A DNA stretch of 64,000 nucleotides. Origin: Desulfovibrio piger (GTDB lineage Bacteria; Desulfobacterota; Desulfovibrionia; Desulfovibrionales; Desulfovibrionaceae). Below, in pieces: positions 61,592 to 64,000 of this stretch. The position numbers and the translations under genes are program-made. The DNA is taken from assembly GCF_900116045.1 (NCBI RefSeq), contig NZ_LT630450.1:2504501-2568500 (forward strand). The letters run 5' to 3'. How positions within the stretch are numbered: the first letter of the stretch is position 1; every line of letters starts with the position of its first letter. The notes below the pieces were generated by a model. That model searched no databases and was not told where the DNA came from. It was given only the letters and a program-made list of their open reading frames with translations.

Positions 61592-61989
61592 TGCCATACG
61601 ACGAGATCAGCCTCAAGGTGCGCGAAATCGTGGCCCGTCTGTTCGAGCGCGATGCCGCGACCCTGAGCGACGAGACCCTGCTCATGCAGGATCTGCCCTG
61701 TGAATCCATCGACCTGCTGGAAGTGAGCGTGCAGCTGGGCGCCACCTTCCATATCTTTGTGGACGAGGAGCGCGCCTTCCTGCGCTCCCTGCGTTACCAG
61801 CTGGCCGGCGCCCCTGATGCGGCCGCCTTTTTGCGCGAGCACTACAGCCATCTGGACGAGGCGCGGCGGCAGCAGCTGGCCGCCTATTATACGGATGCCG
61901 ACGGCATGGCCCTGCAATCGCCCCTGACCCTGGGCGATATCGCCCGCTGGGTGGAGCAGGCCCTTGACGCCACGCGGCAGGGGGCCTGA
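61591..61989 (+). CDS. Atypical acyl carrier protein
   Basis: 132 residues from the ATG at 61591. A helix, VREIVARLFERDAATLSDETLL, leads to DLPCESIDLLEVSVQLG, where Ser39 is the expected phosphopantetheine site (E-S-I-D in place of the usual D-S-L). A long insert (about 60-115) with DEERAFLRSLRYQL and HLDEARRQQLAAYY follows, then a final helix LTLGDIARWVEQALD. Ordinary ACPs have about 80 residues, so this is a specialised carrier. It is overlapped by the ketosynthase start. Confidence 0.78.
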   Translation: MPYDEISLKVREIVARLFERDAATLSDETLLMQDLPCESIDLLEVSVQLGATFHIFVDEERAFLRSLRYQLAGAPDAAAFLREHYSHLDEARRQQLAAYYTDADGMALQSPLTLGDIARWVEQALDATRQGA

Positions 61990-63203
61990 TGGCCGTGCCC
62001 GGGCGGGTCGTCATCAGCGGTGCGGGCTGCTGCACGGCGCTGGGCCATGATCTGGACAGCGTGGCCCGCAGCCTGCGCGAGGGCCGGGATGCCTTCCGGG
62101 CCTCCACCGTGCTGGAAGGCCTGGCCGTCTGCCCGGCGGACGACTGGGGCCGGGACGAGGCCCGGCAGCAGTTCGAAGGCTGGCGGCACCGCCATTATCT
62201 GAACCGGGGCAGCCGGATGGCGCTCCTTTCGGGCCTGCGGGCCCTGCGCGATGCCGGTCTGGAAGCGGGCCTGCCCCCGCGCTCGCAGATCGTCGTCGCC
62301 GTGGGCCCCATGCTGGACGTCACCGGCGAGCCGGGCCTGCCGCCGCAGGATACCGCGACGCTGGGCGCGCTCTGGCTGCTGCGCTGGCTGCCCAATACCG
62401 CCGCCGGGGCACTGGCGCGCTTCTGCCGCTGTCATGGCGAGGCCCTGACCGTCAACACGGCCTGTTCGTCGGCCTTGCAGGCCCTGGGCGAAGGCTGGCG
62501 GCGCATACGCTGCGGCCTGGCCGATGCCGTGCTGGTGGCGGCCGGGGACAGCCGTCTTTCGCTGGGCGGCCTGCTGGGCTATCACAAGGCCCGCGCCCTC
62601 AGCCTCTGTGCGCCCGGTGCGGGCCCGCGTCCCTTTGACATTGACCGGGACGGTTTCGTGCCCGGAGAGGGCGGCGCGGCCTTCGTGCTGGAGGGCCTGT
62701 CGTCGGCGCAGGCCCGGGGCGCCCATGTCCATGCGGAGATCCTGGGCTACGGGGCGTCCGTGGACGCCGAGAGCCTCACCGCGCCCGAAACCCGGGGCAG
62801 ATGGGCCGAACTGGCCGTGCGGGGCGCTCTGGAAGAGGCGGGCCTCGATGCCGCGGGGCTGGGCTGGCTTTCGGCCCACGGCACGGGCACGCAGCTCAAC
62901 GACCAGGCCGAGGCCCTGCTGTGGGAACGCCTGCTGGGCGATGCCCCCGGCGGTCCGGCCGTCATGGCCTTCAAATCCTGGCTGGGGCACGGCTCCTCGG
63001 CCTGCGGGGCGCTGGAGCTGTGCTGTGCGCTGGCCGCCTGGCGTGACGGCAGGATGCCGCCCGTGCGCCATCTGGACCGGCCCTGCTCCGCCCGTCTCGA
63101 CTTCGTGCGGGAGCCCCGTCCCTTCCCGACCTCCCGCGGCCTGCTGGAGAATTTCGGCTTTGGTGGCCAGAACGCCGCCCTTGTGGTGGATCTGCGTCCA
63201 TGA
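61989..63203 (+). CDS. Beta-ketoacyl-ACP synthase (FabB/F-like)
   Basis: 404 residues. The thiolase-fold condensing enzyme has the catalytic Cys159 in VNTACSSALQAL, His297 in SAHGTGTQLND, Lys329 and His334 in KSWLGHGSSACGALEL, so the Cys-His-His set is intact. GCGTALG-like GAGCCTALGH marks the N-terminus. It would extend an acyl-ACP by two carbons using the neighbouring ACP. Coupled on both sides (TGATG and ATGA). Confidence 0.92.
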   Translation: MAVPGRVVISGAGCCTALGHDLDSVARSLREGRDAFRASTVLEGLAVCPADDWGRDEARQQFEGWRHRHYLNRGSRMALLSGLRALRDAGLEAGLPPRSQIVVAVGPMLDVTGEPGLPPQDTATLGALWLLRWLPNTAAGALARFCRCHGEALTVNTACSSALQALGEGWRRIRCGLADAVLVAAGDSRLSLGGLLGYHKARALSLCAPGAGPRPFDIDRDGFVPGEGGAAFVLEGLSSAQARGAHVHAEILGYGASVDAESLTAPETRGRWAELAVRGALEEAGLDAAGLGWLSAHGTGTQLNDQAEALLWERLLGDAPGGPAVMAFKSWLGHGSSACGALELCCALAAWRDGRMPPVRHLDRPCSARLDFVREPRPFPTSRGLLENFGFGGQNAALVVDLRP

Positions 63204-63673
63204 GCACGGATTTCTTTCTGGACGCGCCGTCGCCCTTCGTGCTGCTGGATGCGGCCCGTGGCCTGTCGTCCCCGCCGGGGCTCACGGCCTGGCGCCGCTG
63301 TGAGGGCGTGCCCTTCTGGCAGGTGCTGGAGGCCGCCGCTCAGGCGGCCGCCCTGCAGCAGCGCGTGGCGCGGGACTTTTCCTGCCATGCCTTCTTGCTG
63401 TCCGTGGAGCGCGCCCCGTGGCCTGCCGGGCCCCTGTCCGGCACGGCGCGGCTGGACGTGCGGGTGACGGCACAGGGCGGCAGTGTGGCGGCCCTGCTGG
63501 TGCGCGTGCGGGGCCTTTGCGGGCCTGACGGCCCCCTGCCGCCGCTGGAGCTGGAACTGCGCGTGGGCCTGGTGCCCTATGATGCCTCGTTTTCCCGTGA
63601 ACTGCTGGAGAACCGCTACAGGGAACTGTATTTATGCCTGTCCCGCAACGCCGAAGCCTTTATGACTGTCTGA
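63200..63673 (+). CDS. Hotdog-like protein of the acyl cluster
   Basis: 157 residues. The middle part, PFWQVLEAAAQAAALQQRV through FLLSVERAPWPAGPLSGTARLDVRVTAQGGSVAALLVRV, has the helix-then-sheet pattern of hotdog dehydratases or thioesterases, but catalytic residues are not evident. It could be a second dehydratase half (partner of the 104-residue protein) or a thioesterase. It overlaps the next gene by 40 nt in another frame. Confidence 0.6.
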   Translation: MSTDFFLDAPSPFVLLDAARGLSSPPGLTAWRRCEGVPFWQVLEAAAQAAALQQRVARDFSCHAFLLSVERAPWPAGPLSGTARLDVRVTAQGGSVAALLVRVRGLCGPDGPLPPLELELRVGLVPYDASFSRELLENRYRELYLCLSRNAEAFMTV

Positions 63674-64000
63674 ACGACCGCCTGCGCGCCGATGCCCGTC
63701 TGGGCCTTGCCCGTCACAGCGCCGCCATGTCCGGGGGCGCCGCCGGGCCGCTGCTGTACCGGGACGGCCGGGAATACATCTCCTTCATGAGCAATGACGG
63801 TCTGGGCCTGGCCGCCGACGCGCACTGGCAGGCGCGGGTGGCCGCCTGCTTCGCCGCCCATGCGCCGTCGGCCTCGGCCTCGCGTCTGGCCGGGGGCCGC
63901 AGCGAGGTGGTGGACTTGGCCTGCCGGGCCGTGGCCGACTACTTCGGTTTTGCGGAATGTCTGTTCCTGCCCAGCGGCTACCAGGCCAATCTGGCCTGCG
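63634..64000 (+). CDS. Alpha-oxoamine synthase, BioF-like (runs off the window)
   Basis: The first 122 residues from the ATG at 63634; the gene continues beyond 64000. EYISFMSNDGLGLA corresponds to the conserved N-terminal F-(S)SNDYLGLA; ASASRLAGGRSEVVDLACRAVADYFGFAECLFLPSGYQANLAC matches G-x-x-(S)R-x-x-G...E-x-x-(L/A)A...SGY-x-AN of BioF/serine-palmitoyltransferase-like PLP enzymes. The usual glycines before S-R are serines/alanines. BioF condenses pimeloyl thioester with alanine; other members use serine or glycine. Confidence 0.85.
   Translation, partial: MPVPQRRSLYDCLNDRLRADARLGLARHSAAMSGGAAGPLLYRDGREYISFMSNDGLGLAADAHWQARVAACFAAHAPSASASRLAGGRSEVVDLACRAVADYFGFAECLFLPSGYQANLAC

Overview
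The window is GC-rich, densely coded DNA from a sulfate-reducing delta-proteobacterium (Desulfobacterota) of the family Desulfovibrionaceae. The strongest marker is the oxygen-defence operon desulfoferrodoxin / rubredoxin / rubredoxin:oxygen oxidoreductase. Its rubredoxin is the short form lacking the loop, as recalled for Desulfovibrio desulfuricans. Rubrerythrin, TrmFO, DksA/TraR-like and C_GCAxxG_C_C proteins and very GC-rich spacers agree with this. A host-associated Desulfovibrio is plausible, but the species cannot be settled from the sequence.

Layout. 1-6 kb: an Rsm22/METTL17-like rRNA methyltransferase follows an ASKHA/ferredoxin corrinoid-activator-like protein; then a FliM-like protein without its C-terminal domain and a methyltransferase. 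6-19 kb, minus strand: tRNA-Val, thrS, infC, rpmI, rplT, pheS, a small secreted protein, pheT, a MerR regulator, rpe, tkt and pgk. 19-24 kb: trmFO, dut, argD and a DksA-like zinc finger. 23.5-25.7 kb: a C_GCAxxG_C_C protein and a PadR regulator diverge from a BioB-like radical SAM enzyme. 25.7-27.6 kb: dfx-rub-roo. 28-33 kb: a phosphodiester-glycosidase-like protein, metF, an MFS exporter, an iron-sulfur flavoprotein and a possible FliW relative. 33-38 kb: an ArsR regulator behind twin dyads precedes a 1349-residue LplT-PlsC-ACP-acyl-ligase fusion. 38-47 kb: dnaJ, rpoZ, a TtcA-like thiolase, a TPR/YkgJ/ferredoxin operon, an HtrA protease, cobT with an orphan OppF-type ATPase, and a small gene behind a Fur-like dyad. 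47-53 kb: speA, an orphan efflux adaptor, yigZ, a DUF985 cupin and rubrerythrin.

53-58 kb holds a two-component locus: a YIP1-type membrane protein, a histidine kinase and a sigma-54 response regulator. The regulator gene is split by an 843-bp IS5-family element with a 4-bp CTAG duplication, so the insertion looks recent and the kinase has lost its obvious partner. 57.8-59.3 kb: a yybP-ykoY-type (manganese) riboswitch with an overlapping terminator precedes a CaCA-family cation antiporter, which predicts a Mn2+/Ca2+ exporter.

59.4-64 kb ends in a tightly overlapping cluster: hotdog dehydratase, SDR reductase, atypical acyl carrier protein, ketosynthase, second hotdog-like protein and the start of an alpha-oxoamine synthase (BioF-like). 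This looks like a dedicated miniature fatty-acid synthase feeding a BioF-type enzyme. The favoured reading is a non-BioC/BioH route to the pimeloyl moiety of biotin; a special lipid or signal remains possible. It is the best candidate here for an incompletely described system.
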